A stretch of 64,000 nt of DNA, from the NCBI GenBank assembly GCA_026936335.1, contig JAPMXV010000002.1, forward strand, positions 1-64,000, in the 5' to 3' direction. A program made the translations under genes and the position numbers. Below the pieces are notes generated by a model. The model was not told the origin of the DNA. It saw only the letters and a list, made by a program, of their open reading frames with translations, and searched no databases. Within the stretch, counting starts at the first letter, position 1; each line of letters starts with the position of its first letter. Below, piece after piece: positions 25,201 through 37,200 of the stretch. Source of the DNA: Mantamonas sphyraenae. Its lineage: Eukaryota > CRuMs > Mantamonadidae.

Positions 25201-28200
25201 TTGTCGTGGTCGACCGCATCGTGGGCAACACCGTGTTTGCCGTCTCGCCCATTCTCGCGCGATACCAGACCGGATCCGCCGTCGCCATCAAGTACGTACA
25301 CTACAGCAGCATCACTCTGCGTGACGGCGCTCAAATCCGCGCCCGTCCCTTTGACGGCTCGCGCTACGGCATCCTCGTGCTGTCCGCCGAGCACATCTAT
25401 GTTTGTCCCACATGTGCCATCGATGCGTCCGCCTCCGGCTTCCGCGGTGGCGCTTCGCAATCCATCGTGGGCAGCGGCTACCGAGGCGAGGGCCCAAGCG
25501 TGTCTGGACCTGTTTCTGTGCGCTCCTCCGCCACAGACATGTTTGCAGGTGGAGGAGGTGGCCCCTCATGTGCTCCTGGTCCAGGTGCGCCCGGTGGCAA
25601 CAGGCCAGGCTCGTTCATTTCCGTCTACGGCTACTCGACCGCGTGCCGTGCAGACCCGACCTGGAATCCATCCACGCAGCCGCCAACTCCGTCTTTTGTC
25701 CGAGCTCCTTTTGGTACAGGAGGCGGCAGTGGGTCCAGTACCGTCAACGGTGCCACGACGGGTGCTGGGGGTCGTGGAGGAGGCGCCATTCTGGCTGTGG
25801 CCAAATCCATTTCCGGCGGAGGCCGCTTTGTCTCTCGCGGTGGAGATGGACAGTCTGCGTCCGCCGTGGGTGCATGTGGCGGAGGAGGCGGTGGAGGCGG
25901 TTCCATTGTCCTCTACACCGACTCTGGGTCCGCAGACGTGCTGTTTGACGAGGCAGGCGGCAAGTCGGGTGCATGTGGTCCACCTCCTCCGCCCTTTTCC
26001 CCCGTCAAGACCGTCCCCACCTACCTGGCTGGAGATGGCGTCCACAACATCCTTCCTTACATGCGTGTGTCAACAACGTTGCCCAGCGTCACCGAGGTGT
26101 CCATTGGCAGTGTCCACGAGCTCGTGTTTTCCATCGACTCTGTGCAGACGTCTTTGGCCATCCAAACCAACGCCGCCCGCTGCCCGTATCGCCACTGCTT
26201 CCACGGCCTCTCGGGCGTTGCCACCACCTCGGGTGCGGCTTCCTGTGCCGCCCTAAATACCTCGGCGCTCTTTGGCTACGTCCATTCCAAAAACGAAAGC
26301 GGATCCGCGGCAACGTGGCTCCTCGCCGCCGGTTGTTCTCTGCAATCCACAACAGACAGCGTGCACATGGGTCTCCAGGTCGAGACAACCGGTCTCCAAC
26401 GCGGCTTCACCGTCTCCCAAGATGCCCTCGACGGTTCCGCCATCGATTATTTCAACTGGAAGCCAGGCCAACCGTCGAAGCTCAAAAGCGCACCCACAAT
26501 CATTGTCAAGCCGGACTACGACTACAACCTGATGCAGTCCGTCTCCGATTCCTTCCCCGGGTGCGTCATGTGCAGACGCCTTCCGGTGCTAAAGTGTGAC
26601 TTTGGAGGCGGCCTTGCCGCTCCTTTGGTCCAAGTCAACACCACGCACGTCGCATGCAACGTCTCCCAACTTCCAGTCACGGGTTTCCACCGTGTGCTCG
26701 TCCGCCATGCCGGCCACCCTCTCCATGTCCCGCGCTCCCTGCTTGCCATCGCTCCCACCGACCCTGCACGGTGCTCTCACAACATGACTGCCCTCCACAA
26801 TGCCGGCTCGCCCATCACCGTGCGCATCCGCGCCGTGGACACCTTTGGCAACACCCAGTTTCACAACCGCGACGTCTTCAACGTGTCCGCAGTCGGCCTA
26901 TCGGGCCGTGGCCAGGGTGTGGTCCTCAACACGACGGTGACAGTCGACGCGTCCAACTCCAGCACGGGCTTCTACACAACCACCTTTTCGCTCACCCTTT
27001 CCGGCACTTACCAGCTGCATGTGAGTCTCGGCGGCGCTTCCATCCAGCAGTCTCCGTCGGTCTTTCAAATCAAGTGGGGTGTCGTCGACATCTACCCGCG
27101 CGTGGTCTCCAAGCTGCCTTCTCCGGCGCAGACCTTCCTCACGCGCACCTCCCCCGTCTTTGAGTGGACCTTCCAGGTGTTTGACATCTACAACAACAAC
27201 GTCACGCAGTGCCTGCCCTACCTTGCCGAGATCACCCCTCCTGCAGGCGTCAACCTCACTGCTGGCAATCTCGTCACCACAAGCAACTGCGCTGCCGCTG
27301 CCGTCACAGCACGCTTCTACGCACTCGACACTGTCTATCCGGGCACATACACCTTTGTCTTTGGACGTTCCGTCTCTGCCTTCAACGCAGCCACAGAGTC
27401 TCCGGCGACGTTTGTGGTGGCTTGGCCCATCACAGCCGCAAATGCCACTCAGCTGGCGTTGTCTTCCTCCTTGTCCAACTTGACCGCAGCCGACACTTTC
27501 AACATTACCGTCACCGCCAAAGACGCACAAGGCATTGACCGCACAGAGCGAGCTGACGACACCTTTGTTGCCCAGCTCCTCGGCACACCCACTGCGGTCG
27601 CTAACTTCACTGTGGCCCCGTCGTCACAGGGCGTTGCCGTCTACCAAGCAACCCAGCCGTTGCACTATACGATTGCAGGCAACTACACCCTGCATGTGCT
27701 GCTCCGATCTGCGGTGCACATTGCAGGCTCCCCGTTTGCCGTCACAATCAGCGCCGCGGCAGCTTCTGCTGCCACAACGCGTCTCTTTCCCCTTGGAAGC
27801 GGTGCACACACGGCAGGTCTGCATTTGCCCTTCATTGTCCAGGTCCGTGACGCCTACAACAATCTGCGCACAGAGCAGTTCACGCCGGACCTCGTTGTCT
27901 CTGCAACCGGAACCGCGAACCTCACCGCTGCATTGCAGTGGGACGGACCGTTCGGTAGGGCAAACTACACGGGCCAGGTGACTCCCACACGTACAGGCAC
28001 CTATTTGCTGCACGCAACCCTCGCAGGAGCACATGTTCTGGGAAGCCCAGCCTTCTTCTTTGTCAATCCCGCCGAGGCTGATTACAACCAGACGGAACTG
28101 CTAAGCACTGTGCAAACAGCCGTTGCAGGTGACACTGTGCTCAACCTCGTGCGCCTCCAGACGCGCGACAGGTTCGGCAACAAGAGGTTGTTGCCGACAA

Positions 28201-31200
28201 CCCTCCCCTTTGTCCTCCACGTCCTCGGTGTCGCCAACTACACCATGGATCACTTCTCCACAGGTGTCTACTACGCCTCTCCCACCTTCAACACCACGGG
28301 CGTCTACCAAGTTCGCGTTCTCAACGTTTCTTCAGTCGCCTTTGCCCTCACGATCCACACTGCTGTGCCGGACGTTGCACGCTCCTCGCTCAACCACACC
28401 GCCAACGAAACCGTCGCCGGTGTACAGACCATCTTTGTGCGTGCCTCGGTGCGTGATCGCTTCGACAACCCCGATGCCACCACCGTCCATAGGGCAATCA
28501 GCTTCGCCAACGCAAACGTCACGGGTTCGGAAACGACCACCATGCCGCGCGGCATCAGCTTTTACGTCAAGCGACCCATCAACATCCGCGCACTCGGCGC
28601 GTTCATCTCTGGTGACCGCACGCCCACGACACCCATCACAGTGTGGATTGTCCGTGCAATTGCCGTTGGCTTGCCGGTTGTCGGCCCCGTCCAAGTCCAG
28701 GGTAACGTGGAGAATGCGTACATGCGCGCGGACCTCAACACAAGTGTTCGCCTCGAGCCCGATCACTACTACGTCGTCGCCAATGGCTACACAACGGGTT
28801 TCCCCAACTACAATGACCTTTCCGACGCTCCGCCTGGCCTCTCCGGACAGGGTGTGCGTACGTCATCCGACTCTGCAAGCGGCGCCGTCGTCTTTGAGGG
28901 TTCGGTCCGATACGACCACCTCCTTGGCTCAAACCCGCAATTGCCCGGAAATCCGCTTATGTATGGTGCTGGCAACTTCTGGTACGACACCCTCGACGTC
29001 CAGTTGACTGGGTACTCCGCCGCTGTGCCCCGTGGCAACCAGGGTCTCACCTTTACACCCAACTTTGACCCGGCCACCACGGACTCCGCTGGATTCCCCG
29101 TCGCCATCGGCGTACAGGTGCTCAAGCCGATTTTGCTCACAGGTATGGGCATCTACAAGTCTCCCAGTGCCACGGTCAACGCCACCGTGGGCACGTGGAT
29201 CAACCTTGATTCCCAACGCGACAGGACATTTGTCGGCCGCGTCAACGTCAACAGCTCCACCGCCCAGCTCCTGGACGACGGAGTCACGCTGTTTCAGCCT
29301 CTGGACCGACCCGTCCTCCTCCAGCCAGACAAGTACTGGATCGTTGCCAAGGGGTACAGCTCCGCCTTCCCCTTCTACAACAGCTACCTGGACGGTGACA
29401 AGGACCACGTGTTTCTCAACAACGTCGACGACTCGTTGACGTTCTTTGCCGGGTTTGTCCGTTACCTCGACGCCCTCACCGGCATGAGCAACCATCCTGG
29501 CGTCAACAACCATTACGCTGCCGCAACGTTCTTTTACCTCGCAGAGGCGGAAATGGGCCCATACACAATCCCGTTGGCCTCGATGAACACCAACGTGCAT
29601 CCACACCTCGTGTCGCTGGCCCCGACTGTCAGTGGTGTCTATCCGCTTACCGTGTCCCTCAACACAAACACAATCGGAACCCCTGTGGCCGTTACCATCA
29701 CGCCGGCTTTGGGCGTGCCCAGTACGTCGCTCGTCACGCAGATGCCCACGTTTGTTATCGCGGGCACCACTCAAGCCGTGCGCGTCCAGCTTCGCGATGC
29801 CTTCCACAACGATGTGGTCGTGCCGGACGGCAACGTATTGATCTTCAACAACACGGCCACCACAAACACCAGCTACATTGCCGCAGGTGTGCATGAAGCC
29901 ACGTTCAACCTGACCCAGGCCGGCGTATTCCCATTGCGGATCGCTCTGCAGGGCAAGGGGACCATTGCCACACGCAACGTCACCGTCCTCCCAGCTGCTC
30001 TCTCTGTGTCAGCCAGCACTATGTATGGCACGCCGTTGGCGCAGGTCAGCGCCGATCTCACGTACAACGCAACTGTACAGGCGCGCGACCGGTTTGGCAA
30101 CGCCCTACTCTTTTCCGCGGCCAGCGTTTTCGCAACACGCCTTGCCGACGTGGCAAACGGCACCGTCGAACCTCTCTCTGCGGGAGTGCACCGCCTGCGT
30201 GTCAACTACACGGTGGCCGGCACGTACGCACTGCACGTTCTGGACTACGCCACTCGCTCGATCCACATCACAGGCAGCCCCTACTCTGTCACGGTGATGC
30301 CCATCCAAGGAGTGGCCTCACGCTCACAGTTGCTAGGCGTACAGGCTCTCGTACAAGCAGGTGTACCGAGCACGGGTGTGCATGTGCAGGTGCGTGACCG
30401 CTTCAACAACTCGGCTCTTGGTTCGTCCGACGTCTCGCTCTTCAATGCCACCTTTGCCAGCGGCACGGCCAATGTCTCGGCCTTGGGCAACGGTCGATAC
30501 GCCGTCGCCTACACCACAAGCGTCACAGGTACACACTCTCTCTCTGTGCTTTACCGCGGTGACCATGTTCTTGGCTCACCCGTAAACGCCATTCAGGTCC
30601 TTCCGGGTCCTGTCGATCCCGCCCAGTCCATCATCACCGGCGACGGGCTTGGTGCAAGTGTCGCGGGAGAATCCGCGTCGTTTAGCATCCGCGAACGTGA
30701 CGCTTTTGGCAACAACCGAACCAGTGCCACCCAACGAAGCTTTGTGGCCACGCTCGGCACGTTCAACGTCTCAATGGTTGCCACGGGTGGTGTGTGGACG
30801 TCCACCTACAACTTCACCAAGGCCGGCACCTACACTCTACAGATCGACACACCCATTGGAGGCGTGTATGACACCATTGCTTCCACGCTCGTGCAGCAGC
30901 TGTGGACCAACAGCATTGCCTCCTGCTCGGGTGAGGGTGTGCGTGCTGAAAACGGCAACGCCTACATGGCCTCTACGTGTGGTGGCAGCAGCTATCCCGT
31001 GGACAACACGGGCGCCGGTGTGGCCACCACCGCGCCTGTTGTCGCCGTCATCCACCGCATTGGTGCGGACGGCTCCGTTGCCTGGACCCACGCCGTGGAT
31101 TCCACCACAGGCATCGGCTCTATCAACGCTGAGGACATCAGTCTCGACACGGCAACGCGAACAGCCGTCATGGTTGGCTTCACGCAGGGCGGTGCAGCGG

Positions 31201-34200
31201 TGCAGGGATTTTCCACAGGTCTCATTGATGGCTTTGCCATCGCGGTCAACATGGACACCGGTGCACGCAAGTGGGGTTACCAGTATTTGCCAACCTCCTC
31301 CGACAAGTTTTTCGCCGTGTGTCATGTCCCATCTGCACATGCGTTTGTCGCGCTGGGTCAGACTTCCGGAGGTGCGACGGGAATCGACGGTGTCGCCGTC
31401 GCCTTTGGTTCCACCACAGGCCAGCTCCTCTGGGAGTCTCGCTACGGTGGAGACGACAACAACGTTGACTCGTATTACGATTGTGCCGTGGATGACTCGT
31501 CCACAGTTGTCTTTGCTGCAGGTGCAGGCGAGAGTGCCTCCTACTCCGGTGTGGCGTACACCGGCACCGCCGCAAGTTTCCTTGTCAAACTGAACGCCAC
31601 GTCGGGGGCCACGATGGCCACAAGGGTAGTTTCGGTTGCATCTGTGGGCAATCTGCCACATGTAGACATGTTTGCAGTGGCGTTTGATGGCGGAAACGGC
31701 GTCTTTGTCACTGGCTACGCGCGCAGGTCCACGGCGCTGTACACGACAACAATGGTCATGGCCCGCTTCAACACAACACTTGACCAGCAATGGGCACGTG
31801 CTGTCACACCAGTAACCACCGAGACGACGACAAACGCAAGGATGTCCCAGGCGTGGTTCGGGGACGGGTACGTGTTTGTCGGCGGACGCTACGACGGCCT
31901 CTACCCAGGCCAAACCCCAACCCCGGGCCGCACAGGTGGCCTTGGCAGAATTCCCATCATCGTAAAGGTCGACCCAAACACAGGTCAACAGGTCGGCGTG
32001 CGTCAGTTCATGGACTTGGTGGCAAACATTGGCGCCGGCAACCGCGGCATCTCTGTCGACAACGGCGTCGTGTACACCACAGGCCGTGCCCAAGGCCAAA
32101 TTCAGGGCTCTCTTAGCACCACGCTCCCCAGCAATCGCTACTCCGCCTTCTCCCTGCGTGTGCCGGAGACTGCCACCCTCAACGTGTCCACCTACACCGT
32201 GGTCATTTCTCCCGCCGCGGTGCACGGCCCCTCGTGTACAGCCAGCGGCGGTGCCCTCTCCGCTGTCAGTCCCTTCAACACACAGAGCTTCGACATTTTT
32301 GCACGTGACGCCTTTGGCAATTTGCGCAACGCCGGTGGAGATACCGTGCAGGTGAACATTACTCGCGCAGGCGACGCCCACTCCTCGCTGGCCAGTGTGG
32401 CCTACCTCGGCCAAGGCAAGACACAGGCCCAGTTTGTTTCTCTCGCTGGTCCAGACACCTACACGGTGCGTGTCAACGTCAACGGCGCCTCGATCAGCGG
32501 CAGTCCGTGGTCGGTCCAGGTGCTGGATGTGGCCAACATCTCCGCTGTGAACCCAACCACGGGTCCATCCACAGGTGGCACCGTCCTCACCATTGACGGA
32601 GACAACTTTGTGGACAACGCCCAGTTGACAGCACGTGTGGGCGAGTCCGTTTGCGCCTCCACGACCTTTGTCTCGCGCACTCGCTTCTTGTGCACCACCC
32701 CCGCAGGCTCTCCCGGTGTCTCGGTCTTTGTCAACGCCACAAACAACTTGGCCAACTACACCACCGGTATCAACATCACCTTTTACGAGCCAGAGACCGT
32801 TGCTGCGTTCACTCCTCAGGTTGGCCAGACCACCGGTGGCGAGACCATCACTGTCGCTGGAACGGGACTTCATGCCCAGCGATGCATCTTCCGTGACGCT
32901 TTGACCAGCCCTGTAAACTCGGCAAGGCACGAGCACAACCTACGTGTCCAGCACGCAGGTGATCTGCACCACACCCCAGCTCAACACGGGCAAGTACACC
33001 TTGGGTGTGGCCAACAACGGACAGCAGTTTGTGCAGCATGCCACAGACGTGTACAACGCCGTGGACCCGTTCTCGCCTCTGTGTCGCACAAAGAGCGAGC
33101 TCGACTTTGCCGTCGCCGACCGCGTGGCTCTCGGCCTGCGCTATTTTGAGAACCTGGCCACAAACGCCACCACCACAGGAAGTGCCACCGGCGTCACCGA
33201 CGGTGTGTACCCTGCAGGCATCCACGACAACGACCGCTGCTGTGAAAAGACCGACGCCAACCAAGGCTTCAAGTGCGGCCTGCAGTTTGCCCAGAACAAC
33301 ACACATTGGGTGTATGCACAGGTCAATCTGCCCATCGAGGCCTTTGCCAACGAGATCATCCTGTCGTGGTACCAGTCGTGCCGCAACACGCCGCCGTACT
33401 ACGAGGTGCAGGCTTTCATTGCGGCCACGCAAACTTGGCAGACCATTGTACAACGCGTGACCAAGCAGAGCGCATCGCGCTCGGTACACAGCGTCCCTGT
33501 CGTGTCGTTCCCTCCGATGCCAACGATGTCGGCCTCTGTGTGGACTTTTTGGCGAGCGAGGTGCGCTCGTCGCATTTCCGCGTCGGATTCAACAACAGCG
33601 CGGGAGCCATGGGCACGCTTGTGACAGCCACAGATGGCGGATGGCTGTATGAGTTTGAAGTGCATGGCATGTTTGTGACCACGCCCGAGTACACGACACT
33701 GCTGAGCGATTTGAGCGGATTGGGCGATGTCAACGCAACCGCAAGCGTGACCCTGCCGCACATCACCGTCGCCACACACAACCACCAGAACGAAACGTTG
33801 TTGTCGAATGACACCGTGACCAATACGGCAACCATTCGCGTCTTCCGCAACGGCGCCGACGTGACCGGAGCAGTGCTCATTGGCGGATCAGTGCGTGCAG
33901 TGAGCGGAGGAGTCGCCAACTTTACGGGCTTGTCGCTCAGTACGCCTACCATCGGCCTGTACTCGTTCTTTGTTTCTGTCACACCTGCGCTGACCACAGT
34001 GGTGACCTCTGTCAACATCGTCGCCGGAGCCCCCACACAACTGACGCTGAACAACACCGACAACACGCTGTCCTCGACACAAGCGTCTCCGTGGCTCTGC
34101 CTACCATCGGCGTCGTTGTGCGCGACGGCGGCAACAACGTACTGGGTGGCCTCGACACCCTCAACCGCACCGTGGTCCTCGACGTCATTGGAGGTGTGCG

Positions 34201-37200
34201 GGTGGCCACCACGTACAGCCAGGCTGCAGGTGCTGCACAGTTTGTCGGTGCCACTCTGGCTGCGCCCGTCCCCGATGCCTACACGCTCCAGGTGGGTACG
34301 CTGGGTCTCGTCAACGCGACCATCGCCTTGACCATCTCCAGTGGTGCACCCTACAAACTTGTGGCGTCGCCTACGTCCCTGCAAGTGAGCAGCTCCGCGC
34401 TGACTGCTCTCCCTGCCGTCAGTGTGACCGTGCAAGATGCAAGTGGCACGACCACGAGCGTCTCACCCGTCACCGTCACTGCGGCGCTCCCGTCGCCGCA
34501 CCAGGCAATGCTCCAGGGTGTCCTTTCTGCTCTCAGTGACCGCGGTGCGGCTACCGTTGACAACGCACGCCTTGCTTCTCCTGCGCGAGGCAACTACACG
34601 CTGCAGTTTGGTGCGACCGGGTTGATCGGCGCAAACGTCACTGTAGAAGTGCTTCCGGGCGCTGCTACACACATGGCTCTGCTCAACCTGCCCGCCACGG
34701 TGCTTTCGCGCGTGTCCACATCGTTGGGCACGATCTCGGTGCAAACACGCGATGCCGGTGACAACTCGCTCGTGGGCCTCGATGTCGATCGTCTTGTCTT
34801 GATCAATATCAAAGACAGCAACGGGGTGCAACTCGGCTCCGCGTCCGAGACCATGCTGAAGGGCAACGTCTCTGTGTCCTCGCTCGCACTCGCATCCCCT
34901 GTGGCCGGCGTGTATGCGGTGGAGCTGAACACAGCTGGGCTTCCCGTGCTCACCACAACGTTTAACGTTTCGGTGGGTCCCATCCATACCCTTCGCATCG
35001 TCTCCCCTGCATCGATCAGCGTCGAGACTGCGCAGATTGCTTACCTGGGCGCGTTGACGGTGCAAGGTTTTGATGCAGGCAACAACACGATCGTCAGCGA
35101 CAGCAACCGCACGCTCACTCTAGCGCTGCAACCGAGTGCCACTGTAACCAGCACGACCACAGCCACGCTCGTCAACGGTTTGGCCTCGTTTGCCAACGTG
35201 TCGCTGCAAGCACCTGCTCTGGGCGCGTATGTGCTTCGTGTCAGCACACCCAACGTCGGCAATGCCACGGTGGGCGTGCAAGTTAACGGCGGCTTGCCCT
35301 TGCGTTTGCTTGCAGTGGTCACCACATCCTCCACCGTGCAGGCGGCAGCTGTGACCGCAGCACCGACCATCCGCCTCACAGCCGTCGACGCAAGCGGCAC
35401 TGCTGTCTCCGCGTCTCGCTTTGCCGGCCAGAACCTCTTCTTGACGGGCGCCAACGCTACATTGGACCTCGCTGGCACGCTCAATGTGACTGCCACGAGC
35501 GCGGTGGTCGTGTTTGACGCCGTGCAGTTGCTCAAGCCTGTGGCTGGCGACTATGCGCTCAACTTCCACAGTCCGCTGCTAGGCAATGTCTCTGTGTCCA
35601 TCCGCGTCACGGTGGGCGTTCCCTTTCAGCTGGCGGTTGTGTCTGGCGCCGCCCAGTCGCTTGCAACTAACCTGCAGGTTGCGCTGGGTGCGGTGACGGT
35701 GCAGGCTCGAGATGTCGCGGGGACCCTTGTGCCAACGGCCTCTGGCATCACCGTCAACGTGGACGTTCCCGCTGCGCTGCAGACCTCTGGTCCCGCGTCT
35801 GTCTCTGTCACCAACGGTGTGGCCACGCTGACGGGCCTGCAGTTGCTGCGCCCGCCCACAGCCAACTTCTCCCTTGTGTTCCATGCAGCCTCTCTCCTCA
35901 ACACATCGGTGGCCCTGCAGATTGTACCGGGCCAGGTCGTGTCTCTGGATGTGCCCTCTGCCCACCTGGGCAGTGTCCACGCGGTTCTCAACACGCCCAT
36001 CAACGCCACTCTTCTGATCGGCCGCGATGCAGCAGGGAACGCTGTCGACGCCGCACAGATGGTTGCCCGCAACGCATCTGTGCAACTGCTCAACAGCACA
36101 CAGCTTGCCCAGCTGCAGGGTACGCTGCAGCGAAACGCCACTCATCCATTCGCAGACCTGACTCTGACAACACCTCGCGTCGGCCGTTACGTCCTGCGCT
36201 TCGCCAGCACGGGTCTCTTCTCCGTCGACATGACCATCGATGTGATCACGGGACCGCCTACAGCGCTGGTGGTGCACTCGCCTGCCAGTGCCTCTGTGGT
36301 GGTTGAAAGCCGTGTGTTTTCAGCCTTGGGCGCCGTCGACTTGCGCGTCGTAGATGCCGGTAACAACATGCTGGGTGCACTCGATGGACTCAACCGCACT
36401 GTGAGCGCGTCTGTCAACGCTGGCGGTGTGCTCGTGGGCGTCCAGGTGGTCACCAGCGTGTTTGGCCGCGCCGTGTTTTCTGATCTTGCCCTGCAATCGC
36501 CACAGAACGGCTCCTACACGCTGTGGTTCCTTGCGCAGGGTCTGCGCAACACGTCTGTGGCTGTCCAGGTGGGTGTGGGTCAGCCGTACGCGCTGGCTCG
36601 CATTGCCCCCGTGACGACCCTTCCCTACGCGTCCATCCCCTCTGTGCCTCTGTCTACGATCACCGTGGAGCTTCGAGACGCAGGCGATACCGTGACCACG
36701 GGTGATGTGCACGTGCACGCTGCATTGAATGTCTCCATCGCTGGCGTCACTCTGCAGGGCACGCTGACGAAAGCAGTCGACGCCAACTCTGGCCGCGTGT
36801 CCTTCACCGATCTCAAGCTCACGGGACGCATTCCCATCGGCTCGTATGCCATCCACCTGACAGCCTCGTCCCTGCGCAACGTTACTGTGCCCTTTACTAT
36901 CCTTGTGGGACCACCCACAACCATCCGTGTGACCTCGCCCTCGTCGCCTTTGGCGGCCCAGGCTCTCACCGCCCTGCCCACCCTGCAAGCCGTTCTTTTC
37001 GACTATGGTGACAACCCAGTGGGTGCGGATGACACCGCCGTCAGGCCCGTGGCTGTGACGCTGCTCAACGACACCGTTGCGGCAACTGGAACACAAGACG
37101 TTTCCAGTGTCTCGGGCGTTGCGAATTTCACTGCAATCCAACTCATCACACCACGTGTGGGTACATACGTGATTCGCTTCTCATCAAACGGCCTTGCCAG

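Noticed and set aside
30837..32936. 699-residue minus-strand open frame
   Set aside because: It lies opposite clear propeller, filamin-like and IPT domains on the plus strand; composition is that of a shadow frame.
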